64,000 nt of DNA. It comes from Cavia porcellus. Lineage: Eukaryota > Chordata > Mammalia > Rodentia > Caviidae. Shown here one piece after another: positions 21,801 to 34,164 of the stretch. The position numbers and the translations under genes were made by a program. The notes below the pieces were generated by a model. The model was not told the DNA's origin and ran no database searches. It saw nothing but the letters and a program-made list of their open reading frames with translations. The stretch spans positions 68,189,494-68,253,493 of the forward strand of contig NW_026947490.1 in NCBI RefSeq assembly GCF_034190915.1. The letters run 5' to 3'. Within the stretch, counting starts at the first letter, position 1, and each line of letters opens with the position of its first letter.

Positions 21801-23979
21801 TTAACCTGGAAAGGAGAGAGTTGGCCTTTCTGGCTCCAGGGTTGTTGCTCCATCGCAGTTTGAAGTCTTAGGGCGTAACTATGAGCCTCAGTGGTCCCAG
21901 TGCAGGGGAACTCAAGACAGAGCCCACCTAGGTGGGAGCAGAGCAGCCCTCCAAGAGGCCAGAGAAACAGTTTTCCCCTGATGCCTAGTCAGAGTCACAG
22001 CTTTGGAAAGTCATTCCCTTAGAGTCCGCGTTGTCTATCTGTCCTATTTCTCCTTAGCAGGCAAATACTCCTTCACTAGTAACACCCAAGGATATAAACA
22101 CAGCCGTAGAACTGACTTTGTTAGGGTTCCCCTCCACCCTTTATTTATTTTTCCTAAAATAGGAGCAGGAGGAGAAACCATTCTGTCTCCACCTCAACTT
22201 CCACTCAGCGAGCCCTGTTCAAACGAGTCCAGAAACATCCATTGCAGGAACAGACTGTCCACGGCCTCAGCACACGGCCTGGAGTAAACAAACCCTGGGC
22301 ACCGGCTCCTCTGGCAGAGCCTGGTGGGCCGGGCCCAACAGCGAAGACAGGGTATGGCCAAAGTGAAGGCCCCTGGAATCCTGCTCATCGTTAGACCTAA
22401 AAGGAGGCAACAGCTGGATGATCACAGAGAACTCAAAAGGCTCAGGAAGGAGACACAGTAGGGGCAAAAACAAGGAGAAAGGATGCAGACAATAGCAGAA
22501 TGAAACAAAAACACTGTGTGATTTACACCAGGATGGGCAGAGCTGGCTGCAACTGGATCCAGAGCTGGCAGGCGCCCATCAGATCAGCTCTCTGTGCCCA
22601 GCGGTGTCAGACAGCCAGCACCGCATTGTTACGTTAGTTATTAATAAACCTCCACAATGGGAGGAAGTGCTGGCAGCAGGGTATGGGAATGTGGGAGCAG
22701 TTGCGTAAATCGGCGTGGACGGGACCCAGGCGAGGCTGGGCCCGCAGAGCGTGATGTGTTTTTCCCCAGAACAGAAGTGGATGCGGGTTTGTATTTTTAC
22801 TGTGTTTAAATCAAAGATCCACAGCCACACTCTTCATCGTCCTGTGGGTCACACTGAGGATGACTCAACTGCCCCTCATGGAGCACACAGCCAAGCCCTC
22901 CTCAGGCACAGGACGTGTTGCTTTGTTTTGCCCTCACAATTCCATGCACCGGGTTGCTTTGTTTGGTGTCCCTGCATTTCCATTCAAGAAGCTCACAGCC
23001 ACCCCATCCTTCCTGCTAGTTACATTTTGTTTGAGTGGTGAATGCAACAAGCCATCCTGCTCTGCAGAGCACTGGTACTTCCTAGGGGGTGCTGTGCATT
23101 TTATTTAAAAATCTTGAGAGCAAAGGTCTCCCCCGACCCTTGCACTGGCACTGAAGTGCAGTGGTTCTGCCATGCAGACCCCTGGAAGGGGCTTAAGCAG
23201 ACCTCAGACTTCCCGCTTGCAGATAAGCTAGAGCCAGGCTCATCGGCGACAGAGACAGATGAGGGTGGGTAGTTTTCATTTTGTTATTTCCTCCCTCTTC
23301 CTCAATCTTTCCTGGGATTTCAAGCAATAACAACGGGAGGGAGGAATACACACTTTGAAGATCCCACAAAAAAGGATTTTGAGGTCCTTTAAAAAAATAA
23401 TCCTAGAAACATCTTAACGAAATGGTGTGAAGTCGTATCTGTGAACGGAAGTGTGTGCCCAGACGCAAGGGGCAGGAGTCTCTAAACGCAGAGGTGTATC
23501 AGGTTTTATAGAACACAGCAGGTAAACCGTCCCAGCTTCCTCCCTCTCCAGTGGTGGCAGCCACGCACAAACAATTGATCCCAATACAACCTGCAGCTCT
23601 GATGGGATGGATGGGAGACCCCTCCTAGGGGTCTCCACAAGCACCTGCACGGTGCCGGCCTCGGCTCAATTTCTCTATGACTTTTTGGAAAGCAAGTCCC
23701 CGGCTCAGGACACTAGATAGCATGGACTTCTTCAATAGGCATCAGTGACATTTCTTCATTTCTGTACCAGCTGAGGTCTCAGACACCATGAATAGGATTC
23801 CCTGATAATTACACGCTCTTAAATAGGAAATTGCCTTCACAGTTACTAATAGCATAGAGATAATTTTTCTCTGTTTTGCGTTAATAAACAGGATGGAAAC
23901 TTTGCAGAGAGAGGTCTGAACTTTTAAAACGCCATCGGCAGTACCTAGCATAGCTTGGGAGCTAGAACAAATGTTTAAA

Positions 23980-24298
23980 TTTTTTTTTCTTTTTGTCTTT
24001 TTGAGGGTCTCACTATGCAGTTCATATTGGCCTTGGGCTCACTCTGTAGCTCAGGCTGGTCTCAAATTTGCAAATGATTCTCCTGCCTGAGCTTTAAAAA
24101 AACCTTTTTTAAGGTGTGGAAATAGAGGCCTAAGCCCTTGCATGTGTTAGGCAAGTCTTCTACCACTGAGCTATATCCCCTGCACTTATCTTTTATTTTG
24201 GGATAAGGGCTTACTGAGGGCCCGGGCTTGAACTTGTGATCCTTCTGCTTCAGCCTCCCAAGTAGCTGGAGTTACGCATGTACCAACATGCCTTGCTA
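23980..24298 (-). mobile_element. Nested or adjacent B1 and B4-type SINEs
   Basis: A reversed B1 fragment with T-rich start runs to about 24095. An ID-like piece (CTACCACTGAGCTATATCCC) and a second reversed B1 half (AGCCTCCCAAGTAGCTGGAG) follow. A (ACA)n-rich stretch follows at 24299. Confidence 0.75.
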
Positions 24299-24569
24299 AA
24301 ACAACAACAACAACAACAAAAAAGAAAACAATGCTTATGCCATAGAGATATTACAGGGTGACCGCATGGATCAGTTATGGGGATAGAGGAGGGCAGACGA
24401 TGAATCAGAGACAAGGACAGAGACCACTGCGTCGGAGTCTAAGCTGACGGGAGTGACCTTGGGCAGTTTGACACCGGCCTGACTGGGGCTCACAGTACAG
24501 TGTGGGGAGGGCTCTCAGAAAGCCTGGAGATTCATACACTAGGAACGTGAAGGATTCTGCTAATTGACT

Positions 24570-24725
24570 GACTGGTTGATTGAACTCAGTGTCTACACAC
24601 CGCGCTACACCCCTAGCAGTTTTTACTATATTCTGAGAACCGTCTTTTCTCATTTGTCAATTGCCCAGGCTGGGCTTGAACTCAGGATCTCCCTGCCTTG
24701 GTGTCCCAGAGTGGTGGGGTGTAGA
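24570..24725 (-). mobile_element. B4-type composite SINE, diverged
   Basis: A degraded reversed ID half (near CGCGCTACACCCCTAGCAG) precedes a B1 half (GCCCAGGCTGGGCTTGAACT, CCCAGAGTGGTGGGG). Confidence 0.7.
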
Positions 24726-27444
24726 ACATCTAGGACTTGTGATCAGTGTGTTTCAAACGTCAGTTCCTAACTGTGTCTCGAGCACTTAGCAGTGCTAAGG
24801 AAGAGGATTTTCACATGGTGACAAGGTTCTCAACACGCTGTTAGGAACTTTTATTAGACACCAGTGAATAAGAATGGAAAGGAGAGAAAGCAGTTATCAA
24901 ATCAGATACTGGATGTGACACATTTTCTGACTTGGAGCTTGAATGCAAGGTCAGCCACATGTAGCAAAGAGTATTTAAAATCAGGACTGTCCTGTGATGG
25001 TGTGGGGGTGTCCTATCTGTGGGGGCAAGTGGCAGGAAGGACAGAAAGCAAGGGGAGGGACATCAGGCAGCTCCCTCAGTTCTCAGGCAGGGGCTGGGTT
25101 TCCCCGTGTGGGGGATGTGGTACGGATCCTTCCCGGGTGGGGCCGCCAGGGCTCTCCCCAGCCTGGAAAGACCGAGGGGCTCCCGGAGGGAGGACAGATC
25201 TCTTGGAAGTTCCCTCTGTGCCTGCTTGGAAGGCTTCCTGCTGGCCCCTCCCTCCATTGTCCCCACCAGTTTAGTCACAGAGCGTGGGCTGGGGCATCCC
25301 CAGGAGCCTGACTCTTGGCACTCAAAGGTGTTTTCCAGGCTTGGACCTGTAGAGCTCAGAGAGGTTGCCCTGCTCCCTGCTCTAGTCCTGGAGCCTTCTC
25401 CTCCTGCCATGCTTCTTCTTACCTTGAGAGGCAGCAGCAGAAAGGACTAGGGGGTGAAACCCACAACTGGAGGCCATTCTGCAGTGGCCTCTGCTTCTTC
25501 TACCAACTCCTAACCCACCTGTGTGGGGCTCCACCATTAAATTACGGAACACTGAAGAACAGCTTTCACATCTTGGGGGAAAGACGCTTAGGAGCGTGAC
25601 CAAAATATACGGGGAATAGTGAAAGAAATACTTATTACAGTAAAAGACACATTGTCATTAGTCCGCCTTAAAATTCTCCCCTCACTCGGAACACATTTAT
25701 CTCCTCATTCCTGTCACTTTCTGAAGCAGCTCTGAAGTCTTCTTTCATTGTGTCTTTACAAGATGTGCTCACAAATATATGGAACGCTGCTACTGAACGC
25801 CATCCAAGGCCTGTAAAGCATACTGTGCGTCCTCCTCCACCTAGTTTACTGGATCAGCTGCTGTGCAACTCCCCAAAGTCAAAAGGGCCATGAGAAGTAA
25901 AGGTTTTGAACTGATTCAGGACACTGATTCAAGACACCCATTAAGAGAACTTCCAGAACTGCTTCAGAAAGTGGCAAAAATGATGGGATAAGTGAGGGAG
26001 ATGAATTGCAACTGGTCTCTTACTATAATAATTTTTTTAAAGTTTAAACATCTACCATATTTTTCAGTCCTACTCACCACCTCATCAACAGCTGCTGACA
26101 AGTGACAGCTTTGGGCCCCTGGAGGTGGCCTCACAGGCAGATGGACAGGACACAGGCATGGCTGGGTTCCATGACTTTAAGCTTTTATCTCTTCTTTGCA
26201 AGAAGAGTGGCTCTTGAGTACAGTGCCTAGACCAGCAGGCACCGCCTGAGAACTTGTTGGCTATGCAAACTCATTTCTAGCCTACTCCAACCCACAGAAC
26301 CTTGGGGAGGGGGGACCCCAGTATTCTGTGTCCATCACTCTCCAAGCCGTTCAGATGCACGTCTAAGAACCCCTGAGCTGGAAGAACCTCAGTGGTGGTG
26401 TGGGCCAGGTCCCCTGGGCCTGGCTAGGAGGCCGGAGAGCTGAGCCTGAGCCCATCTAAACTGGAGCCTGAGCCTCTGGGTCCTAGCAGGGGTTAGGAAG
26501 ACTATTGTATGTTGTCTAAAAGACAAACAAGGTGCTGGCTTTGGCTGTCCCTTGGGCATTCATCAGGAGTCTGGGAGTGGCTGTAATTCCAGGCAGGGGC
26601 TTGACTCTGAAGTGCATTCTCTTTGATACAAGTGGCAGCACTAATACAGTCTACCTTGGAAATCTCCAAGTCTCAGGAAGAATGATCCTTTAGCCCTGTT
26701 GTTTGTTTGTTTGTTCTTTAATGGGGCCCCAAACTCAAGTAATTTTGGTGGATCCATTTAGGGCAAACAATATGTGAGCGTGGAGGCCTTGGAGAGCCTT
26801 GTCTGTCCCCCACACCCTCCCAGGCTGAGCTCCAGGAAGTGCATAAATCCTTTCCCCACTTATTTTGATATAAACTTTTTCCTGGCAGTGACTGAGGACA
26901 CCAGCCCAGAAACCAAAGAGAGTGTTTAGCTCGCCTTCCTCTTCTTTTTCCTTTTTTAACCTGTTGTTGTTGCCTGTAGACATGCTATATAATTATAGAA
27001 ATGACCCAGAAGGATAGGCGGGGTGAAGATATCTCCCTGTTTTCCAGGATCAGAGGCAAAGCATGTGCATGCCGCCCCCATGGGTCAGGCCTGGGGAGTG
27101 ACTTCTCTCCATTTCCAGCCCTGCCTCCCTCCCTCCTTCCTCCTCTGCCATCGTTCAGCGACGGGCATTGCTGCCCTTAAAGCCATCCAGAAAGGAACTC
27201 TTAGAGCTTTCCTGTCCCTCCCAATGCTGAATGACCTGCCCATCCGCACAGAAATCACACAGACCACATCTCCTCACTCTCAGTGACAACGGGCACTTGT
27301 ATTCTGTCACCCCGTGACAGCACACTTGGCTTTTCCTACATGAGAGACAGTAGTCTACACCTTTTGAGCCCTGAGAAGTGCCCTCCTGGCATCTGCCCTC
27401 GGGTGTCTGGGTCAGTGGCCCTCTGTGCTCACACCCAGGCTTAC

Positions 27445-27586
27445 CTGAGGACAGCAGGCTGCCACTGCTGCCACTGATGATCTTGCCCTTGCTCCCCATG
27501 TTGGCCAGCTTGGAGGTCTTCAGTGTCCCTGTTTCGGTCAGGTCGATGGCAATCTCACTCAGACTCCGGGCTGCATGGATCTTGGA
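27445..27586 (-). CDS. FRMD4A: FRMD4A coding exon (3rd in window): FERM-adjacent region
   Basis: This 142-nt exon starts in phase 0 after a CTTTTCCTTCCAG acceptor and encodes 47 codons plus one base (window residues 73-119), ending at a GTAAGC donor. It reads SKIHAARSLSEIAIDLTETG, TLKTSKLANMGSKGKIISGS and SGSLLSS. It follows the FERM domain and is rich in Ser, Lys and Gly, a likely regulated linker. It joins the upstream exon at RKQSK/SKIHAAR without a frame change. The intron downstream of it, 14225-27444, is the longest one fully contained in the window. Confidence 0.96.
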
Positions 27587-28704
27587 CTGGAAGGAAAAGA
27601 CCGGCAGGTTATGGAGGGCACACTCATCTCGTAGCGGGAACAGAAACCCCTGCTTGATCAAAGTCCCAAGCATCCTCCAGCCTGCAGCTGTGTCCGCAAT
27701 CCATCTGCTGGTCATCACAACTCTAAGGATGCAGCCGAGGGTTCGGTAGGCTGCACTGTGCACTGCTCTAGCAGGGGATCCAGGCTCTGGATTTGGGGGG
27801 GAGTTACTCAGTCACACTGAGCCTCCTCTCCCTCAGTGTAAACCAGGGAAGATGTCCCGCCATCCAGGAGTGGGTGAGGGTAAGGAGGCAAGGAGCGTGT
27901 AGGGCACTAACTCTCTCCCCTCTCCTCCTCTCTCCTTCCTTGTCTTCCTCACACATGGCAATCAGGAGAGGTGTGCTAAAATAAAGGAAACAATAATTTC
28001 TAACTTTCTGACATATGTAAAAAAACCCCATGAATTCCAATACATTTGGTAATGACTGGAGCCTCATCAGATGCTAGTCATGTGACACAGGACATTTAGA
28101 GATGAAGAGTCATTTAGAGATGAAGTCTGGACCTGCAGCCATGGCGAACATGACAGCAGCTCACTTGGGTGTGGCTCAGATGCAGATGTCCCCTGCAGCC
28201 TCCTGTGACCATAGGTGGGGCCTCTGGAAGGTGGAGGAGCTATAGCCAGCTTGCTGCTAATGATACGGGGGAATGACACTCCTGACCCACTATGTCCGTG
28301 AGCTCGTGGTCTCTAAAATCGAAGAATGAATTTTAGGAACAACAGAGGTTAAGAGAAGAATGTATGTATTGAGAGAAAGAAAGCTTCTGTCCAAGAGAGA
28401 CAGAAGGGGTCCCGATTGGGTTGCCCAGGACTGTGTCTTTTCCAGGGACTTTTATAGAGTAAAATCAGGGGGCGAGACGGGTTCAAGGTGGGGAAAACTG
28501 GGAACTCACAAGGCAGATGGGCATAAGGTGGGACAGAACTAAGGTTAACCAGTAAGATTAATAAGTCAGGCAAAATTGATTAAATTGGGGACAAATGGGG
28601 GAAGTAAGTCACGAAGAAAGCGGGCATTCTTAGCACTGACTCTTCCCCTTGGGGGGTTGGAATGGTGACTCCTGGCTTCCTCAGGGTGATAGGGAACTAG
28701 AATA

Positions 28705-28854
28705 CCAGTCCTAGCCAGATACGGTGGTGCCCTCCTGTAACCCCAGCACTTGGGAGGCTGAGGCAGGTGAATTATGGCAAGTTCGAGACCAGCCTGGGCT
28801 ACAAAGTGAGCCTGAGGCCAGCCTCAACCGAAGAGTGAGACCCTGTCTCAAAAA

Positions 28855-28855
<1 letters not shown>
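28705..28855 (+). mobile_element. B1 SINE, well preserved
   Basis: B1 hallmarks: ACGGTGGTGCCCTCCTGTAA, CAGCACTTGGGAGGCTGAGG, GAGACCAGCCTGGGCTACAA and GAGACCCTGTCTCAAAAA. The tail has turned into a (CA)n microsatellite. Confidence 0.92.

Positions 28856-28900
<45 letters not shown>
28856..28900. repeat. (AC)n microsatellite growing from a B1 tail
   Basis: About 22 AC units start immediately after the AAAAAG tail of the B1 at 28705. Confidence 0.96.
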
Positions 28901-28903
<3 letters not shown>

Positions 28904-29149
28904 TATCAGTCCTTAGGATATGGGTGCATTTGTTTGATCCTTTGTCTTGAGGCCTGGCCCACAGCAGCAGGAGGTGCCTGTCTCTCCCACAGTTGCAGGT
29001 GTCTGGGCTTGGGCTCTGGTTCCTTTGAGGACCCAGCCCTGTCTCACTGCCTGCCATATTTCTAACTAACTCAGCTGCTCGTGACACTAGGAGTGGGCCT
29101 GGTGGGACAGGTAGGTCTCTGTAAGGTGGCCTGGAAAATTGCATCTTCT

Positions 29150-29345
29150 GTCCCATCCTCACTTGACTCTGCTTCCTGAACGCATGGCAGGAGTGGCCGT
29201 CCTTCACCAAGTTCTCCCATCACTCCTTTCTGCCTTGGGACCAGCCAACTACATGAGCCAAAATAAAAACATGAGCCAAAATAAATCCCTCCTTTAATAT
29301 GTGGGTGTCAGGTATGGAGTCCTAGTGGAAGTGACTAATACTCTT
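29150..29345 (+). mobile_element. MaLR-type LTR fragment (MLT1/ORR1-like)
   Basis: The 3' end carries the typical GAGCCAAAATAAATCCCTCC, GTGTCAGGTATGG and GACTAATAC signature. ATGAGCCAAAATAAA occurs twice, suggesting a small tandem duplication. The 5' part is unclear. Confidence 0.65.
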
Positions 29346-31377
29346 AGGAACCCCCTTAAAGCACTTCACAGGTGTCGTATTTCCATTTGGATGTCTACAT
29401 ACATGTTCCAGAGTTGTCATGTTGTGGTTCCAACTCCGCTTCACTTTGCATATTAATTTTTGCCACTGGGCTGACAGTCACAGTGGTGAGAACAGTTAGG
29501 AAAGGGCTCTGTACTCACAACTACGTTTCCAGAAGTGACTGCCTGTGCTAACACTATCTGCCTTAGTTACCAATTTTCAACGTGGGAAATGTGCTTTTGG
29601 CATTTTGTTTTTATCTTTTTCTTCACAAAATCAGGGTTTGCTCCACCGTGAGCATCATGAGAACAACTGTCAATGATGGTGTAACCCACACACTGTTCCT
29701 CCACATCCTGCCTCTGGCCAGGGGCTGGAGCCCATCAGAAAGGACCCTGTGAAGGTCACAGTCCTGGTTTACAGCTGCTCACACCTGGACTGTGTGTGCC
29801 TGGAGCACGGGTACCGGGCAGGTTCGCATGGAGGGGTTGTGTACCATGGCCTCCTCACCCTGACCTGCCGTCTCCTTGCCTGGTGCCAGCCTGGACCCTC
29901 AATTGTCCGGCAGTGGCTGTCTGGGCCCCTGAGGCCTTGCCCTTCCTCTAGCCTTGATGCTGTTGACCACACTGGTGAATGATAACAACTTCCGGTCTCC
30001 GTGTGCTTTCCTGTTAGCAAGACGAAATCTTTGGGCCAAAGGAAGTGCTGAGACTCTGCTTGTTCTGCTTACTTGGTGCAAACTGTCTTCCTTCTCTCCC
30101 TCCTATTGTTCCTCTCTGACTTGTTTATCCTTTCTAACCTCAAAACTCAGTTGACTCCTCACATCAGGGCACCCAGCTCACAAAGCAGTCCCAGCTGCCA
30201 GCCCTGCAGAGCTCTGGCTTGCCACAGAGGCAGGAAAAGCCTCTGTTTCTTTCTGACCGGCGTATCAACAGCACCCATCTGGCTGGTTTATCTACCAAGC
30301 GAGCACAGTGAGCACAATCCATTACTTCCTTCCCTTCTGCCCTAATCTTTTCTTTTACCAAGACCTCTGCTTCACAAAAGGAGCTCGTACTTACACAGCT
30401 GTGGAGCGATGGCTCCTGAAGGCTGAGGCCAGCACCAGACAGCCCTGAGGGCCATGCTCTGAAGGTGTGAAAACCTAACCCTGCCTCTTTTAACTCATCA
30501 CTGGGGGCCTCTGTGACCCTCAGAGCCACACGGCAGAAGCAGGGTTAGGACCAAATCAGATAGTGCAGATTGAGGTGATTGCAATAGGAGGAGGCTATAA
30601 CTTAGAACCTGAAAGAATCTGCCAAAATAGGTGGTGTTGATGGCTTGACCGGGGTTTTCAGGCTCTCACTAATTACATGGAAAAGCTGTCCCCTATCAAA
30701 CCCGGCCATTCCTGCCACACATCATTCTCACAGGCGGAAATCAAAAACCTGGACCAAGCAACAGCAGGTGCCCTCTCCCAGGGGGGTTAGCTTCTTAGAA
30801 GCCTTAGGATTTTCCAGTCTCTGTGGAACTATCCCAGCGACCCCACAGACTCGGTGGGCGTGGAGACAGACCTACAGGGAGATGAATGCTGGGGGGCAGG
30901 TGAACACTGTGGGGGACCCTCCCCTCACAGTCCAGCCCCTGGACCAGCCCTGAAGAGTTCTCGAGCTTCGGAAGGCCTGCTCGCTCTGGGGTTTGGCCCT
31001 CTAGGCATTACCCAGGTTCATTACTGGTATGCTATGGGCAAGGTTTTAATTTTCCTTACTATGCTGAGTCTTTTTGATTCTAAATGAAATAAAGAATAGC
31101 TAACTAGATCAGGAAAAAGGGGAGAAAGGGAAAGACCAACAGGGAGGAAAGATATTTTATCAGGGGCCAATTCCAGAAGCCCCAATCTGAGTTCAGAGGA
31201 AAAGTCTGATGTTTCTTAAAGAGTGTAAACATTCAAATATTCCCCTCCTGAGTCCACAAGGCATTGCTTGGCTCTGGCTACAGCGGTTTCTAGGGTCCTG
31301 CTGATAGTGCTCTGACCTTTGGGGTCAGCATATCTAAGCTACAGTTTTAACTAGTAGCTGCCCACTTAGCTTCTTTT

Positions 31378-31484
31378 TTTTTTTTTTTTTTTTAATTAAC
31401 TTTTTATCGGTACCAGAGATCGAACTCACGACTGCCTGCTTGCAAGGCAGGTGCTTATGCCACTGAGCTAAATCCCCAGCTCCG
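31378..31484 (-). mobile_element. ID SINE, full length, with target-site duplication
   Basis: Third copy of the same ID subfamily, in reverse orientation. Perfect 16-bp duplications CCACTTAGCTTCTTTT occur at 31362-31377 and 31485-31500. Confidence 0.95.
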
Positions 31485-34025
31485 CCACTTAGCTTCTTTT
31501 ACTGAAGGAACCCCGGACTCAACCAGCACAGCCCCCCGCCTCTGCTGTTGTTGGTGCAAGGGTCCCTTCACACACGTGTGTGCAGAACTGGTAGGGGGAA
31601 GCACGGGAGACCACTTGGCCACACTCCTGCAGGACTCACTTAGACCGCACTTGTCTTTCCGGGGTTGATAAACATCGCTCAGGAGGCCTGGGTTGGGCTG
31701 AAGCACTTCAGAGAAAGGAATGGTTGGCACAGCCACACACAGCGGAGTGTGAAACCATGCCAGGGTGCCAGCCCACACGAGCTGTCCAGAAGTATGTGCA
31801 GCATTTCTCCCTGCCTGCTGGCCCTGCCTTGCCCAGACACTGTTCTGTCTACCCGTGGGTCACACCGCTGCTCTACACAGAACGGCCTTCCAGAAACAAA
31901 TGGTGTCATCGTGTCATTTTCTACTAAGCATTTCATCATCTCTGATGTAAGTCAGATACTTTTTAGAGAATTTCAACTTGATGCCACATTGGCCAGGGTG
32001 CAGTATGTTAGATTCATGGTGATGTTAGTAAAAGACACACATGTTTCCTAAAGCAACTTCACAAACACTGGGTTTCTGACCAATTCCTGATTTAGGCAGG
32101 AATTCCTTCTTCTCTTTTCTAATTAGGAAAGCAAAGCGTGTAAGACAGAAGGCTGCCCAAGGTCACAGTGTTGGGAAACACAGTCCCCGGACTTCCTAGT
32201 GGGGAACTTGGCCATCACCCATCTCTGGGAGACAAAGAATTGATTCCCAGCAGAAGTGCAACAATGTCTGTGAGCCTACAAAGCTTCTTGGGAGAAAATT
32301 CTCCTCTCAGCAGTATGGGCATTTCCTTTTGTCCTCAGAGTTACTGAGATGGACAGCAGAGGTCTTCCTGGAGCTGTGGCATTTGGATTGGCTCTTAAAA
32401 GACATTTCTTACTAAGTGACCTGAGGTTCACTTGCGGCACAGGTGGCTGGGATAGGAACCTGCTGAGCAAGGCTTTCTGCATGCACAGTAGGGCTCTCTG
32501 AGAGTGCAGCTGAAAACCTGAGAAAGGCCACTAGAATAATTGGGAAACTCAACGCAGGAAACTAGCATGGGTCTCAGAAGACTGTGGACATTACTGTTCT
32601 GGGCAATGTGCTAGTTCTGGTTCCCTCTCCAGATTGTGGTATTGGTGTATGGGGGGGTCTGCCCTGAGGAGGAGCTGGCAGCGGGTGCAGGGGAACCGCC
32701 CAGCCTTCTACCCTTACCACCCCTCACCACCCAGTAGAGAGGATGAAATCAGTGTCCGAGGCTGCCAACCTCCGCCGAGGAGCAGAGCACGGGCACTGGC
32801 CCTGCCTCGCCTGCAGCCGGAGGCAAAGCCCTTTGGCCCAGTCCCTTTCTGTGTAATTGAGCTGCAGATTCCAGTGCCAAGGCCTATCATCCCCAGGACA
32901 GACGAGGAATAACTCTCATGAGTCCCAACCATGAAAATACTACCTCTGTGCACTCAGTCACGAAGGGTCAGGAGAAGATGGAGGAGAGGAAGCCAATGCT
33001 GGCCAGAGGAGACAGTCGGGCCACAGGGCACAGGCCCTGGTGGAAAGCTGAAACTGGACCAAAGCAGTGGCTTTCCATCTTCCTGTCTTCTCTCACTGTC
33101 TTTCTCTTATCTCTCCTTTGACCCCAACTCTCTCCTCCACGGAATGAGAAACCACACACGAAAGGGAAATGGGCAAAAGAGAAAGAGCTCCTGAGGGCCC
33201 AGGGAGGGTCAGGTCCTTCCTCCTCCTCCTCCTAGAACTCGCACAGCCAGCAGGAGAGGACCCCTCATGGCGCTGGGACCCACTGCTCTGCACTGCAGCC
33301 ACCCAGGTCAGAAGGGTGCTGGGGCCACCTTGGCAGAGCCTGCACCTGAGCAGAACGAATGGGAGTGGCAGGGGGACACAGAAGGGAGGGAGGAGAGGGG
33401 CTGGGTACTGACAGAAGCGTGTGAACCAACACTGCGTCATTCTCCCACCCACCTGAGAGTGCAGAGTCCAGGCTGGGGCCCCGAAACCTCCCTGGACGAG
33501 GAGGATTGTTTATAGTGCCCCAGGCTCCAGGTCTACCTCAGGGAAACAGAGCGGTTGCTCTGTTTTTAGTTTTCATTTTTCCAGTTTGGCATTTTAAAAA
33601 AATGAATTTGGCAGTTAGAAAAGCCTGGAGGGTTTCCACAGCAATTACCCTAAACAGTTAGGTGGTGTCTACTAGTGGAGAAGAGATACTATTTTTTTTT
33701 TCAGAAAACAAAACAAGATACCAGTATTTAAACACCCCAGAGGGTGGCTCCTTGCTCCTAGCAGTTTCCTGAGGTCCCTGAACACCTTCAGCATCTGCTG
33801 GAGGGCTTTGCCTGGCTGCAGTGGCAGCTGGAGCCCCTGAAGAGGTGTAGGATCTGTTCCCATACAGGCCTGGCCTGCTCCTCCCACTCGTAGCCCCAAG
33901 AGGCTAGTCTGCACCTGTGTGAGTCTCGGGCCAAGGACGCGGCGCCTCCCCAGCATCCAGTTCCCATCCCTAAACTCCTACCCCGAGGCCAGCTCCCAGC
34001 CTGGAGGAAAGGTTTGCCTGCTTAC

Positions 34026-34164
34026 CTTGCTCTGCTTTCTGTCCAGATAGAACTGGTGTTGGCTAATAGCCATAGCCCAGATGGACTTGATTAACGCTGG
34101 ACACGCGTACCACGTGTGCACTGCGATGCCACTGTGCCCAAATGTCCTCCTGGTCACCGAGGCC
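34026..34164 (-). CDS. FRMD4A: FRMD4A coding exon (2nd in window): C-terminal FERM F3 lobe
   Basis: This 139-nt exon uses a TTGCTTTCCCAG acceptor and a GTAAGC donor. One base completes a split Arg codon, then 46 codons (window residues 27-72) read ASVTRRTFGHSGIAVHTWYA, CPALIKSIWAMAISQHQFYL and DRKQSK. This is the end of the PH-like F3 lobe of the FERM domain. IKSIWAMAISQHQFYL is the typical closing helix (the 'W..A..QH.F...' pattern of FERM_C). In the family this lobe contacts membrane lipids or partner peptides. Position 34080-34160 is strongly conserved at protein level compared with my memory of the human sequence. Confidence 0.97.

Larger units (their letters stand above)
14225..27444 (-). 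other. FRMD4A: FRMD4A intron between 3rd and 4th window exons (13.2 kb)
   Basis: Contents in order: AT-rich unique sequence to about 16700; a (CA)18 tract at 17057; two B1 copies; a Tigger-like DNA transposon remnant; an ID copy; a short (GT)n; then B4/B1/ID composites at 21.6, 24.0-24.3 and 24.6 kb. No coding exon is recognised. The 15100-16700 stretch is AT-rich and repeat-poor. Confidence 0.8.
27587..34025 (-). other. FRMD4A: FRMD4A intron between 2nd and 3rd window exons
   Basis: It carries a B1 copy directly followed by a (CA)n tract at 28705-28900, a MaLR-like LTR fragment at about 29150-29345 and a young ID SINE at 31378-31484. No other gene is seen. Confidence 0.8.
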
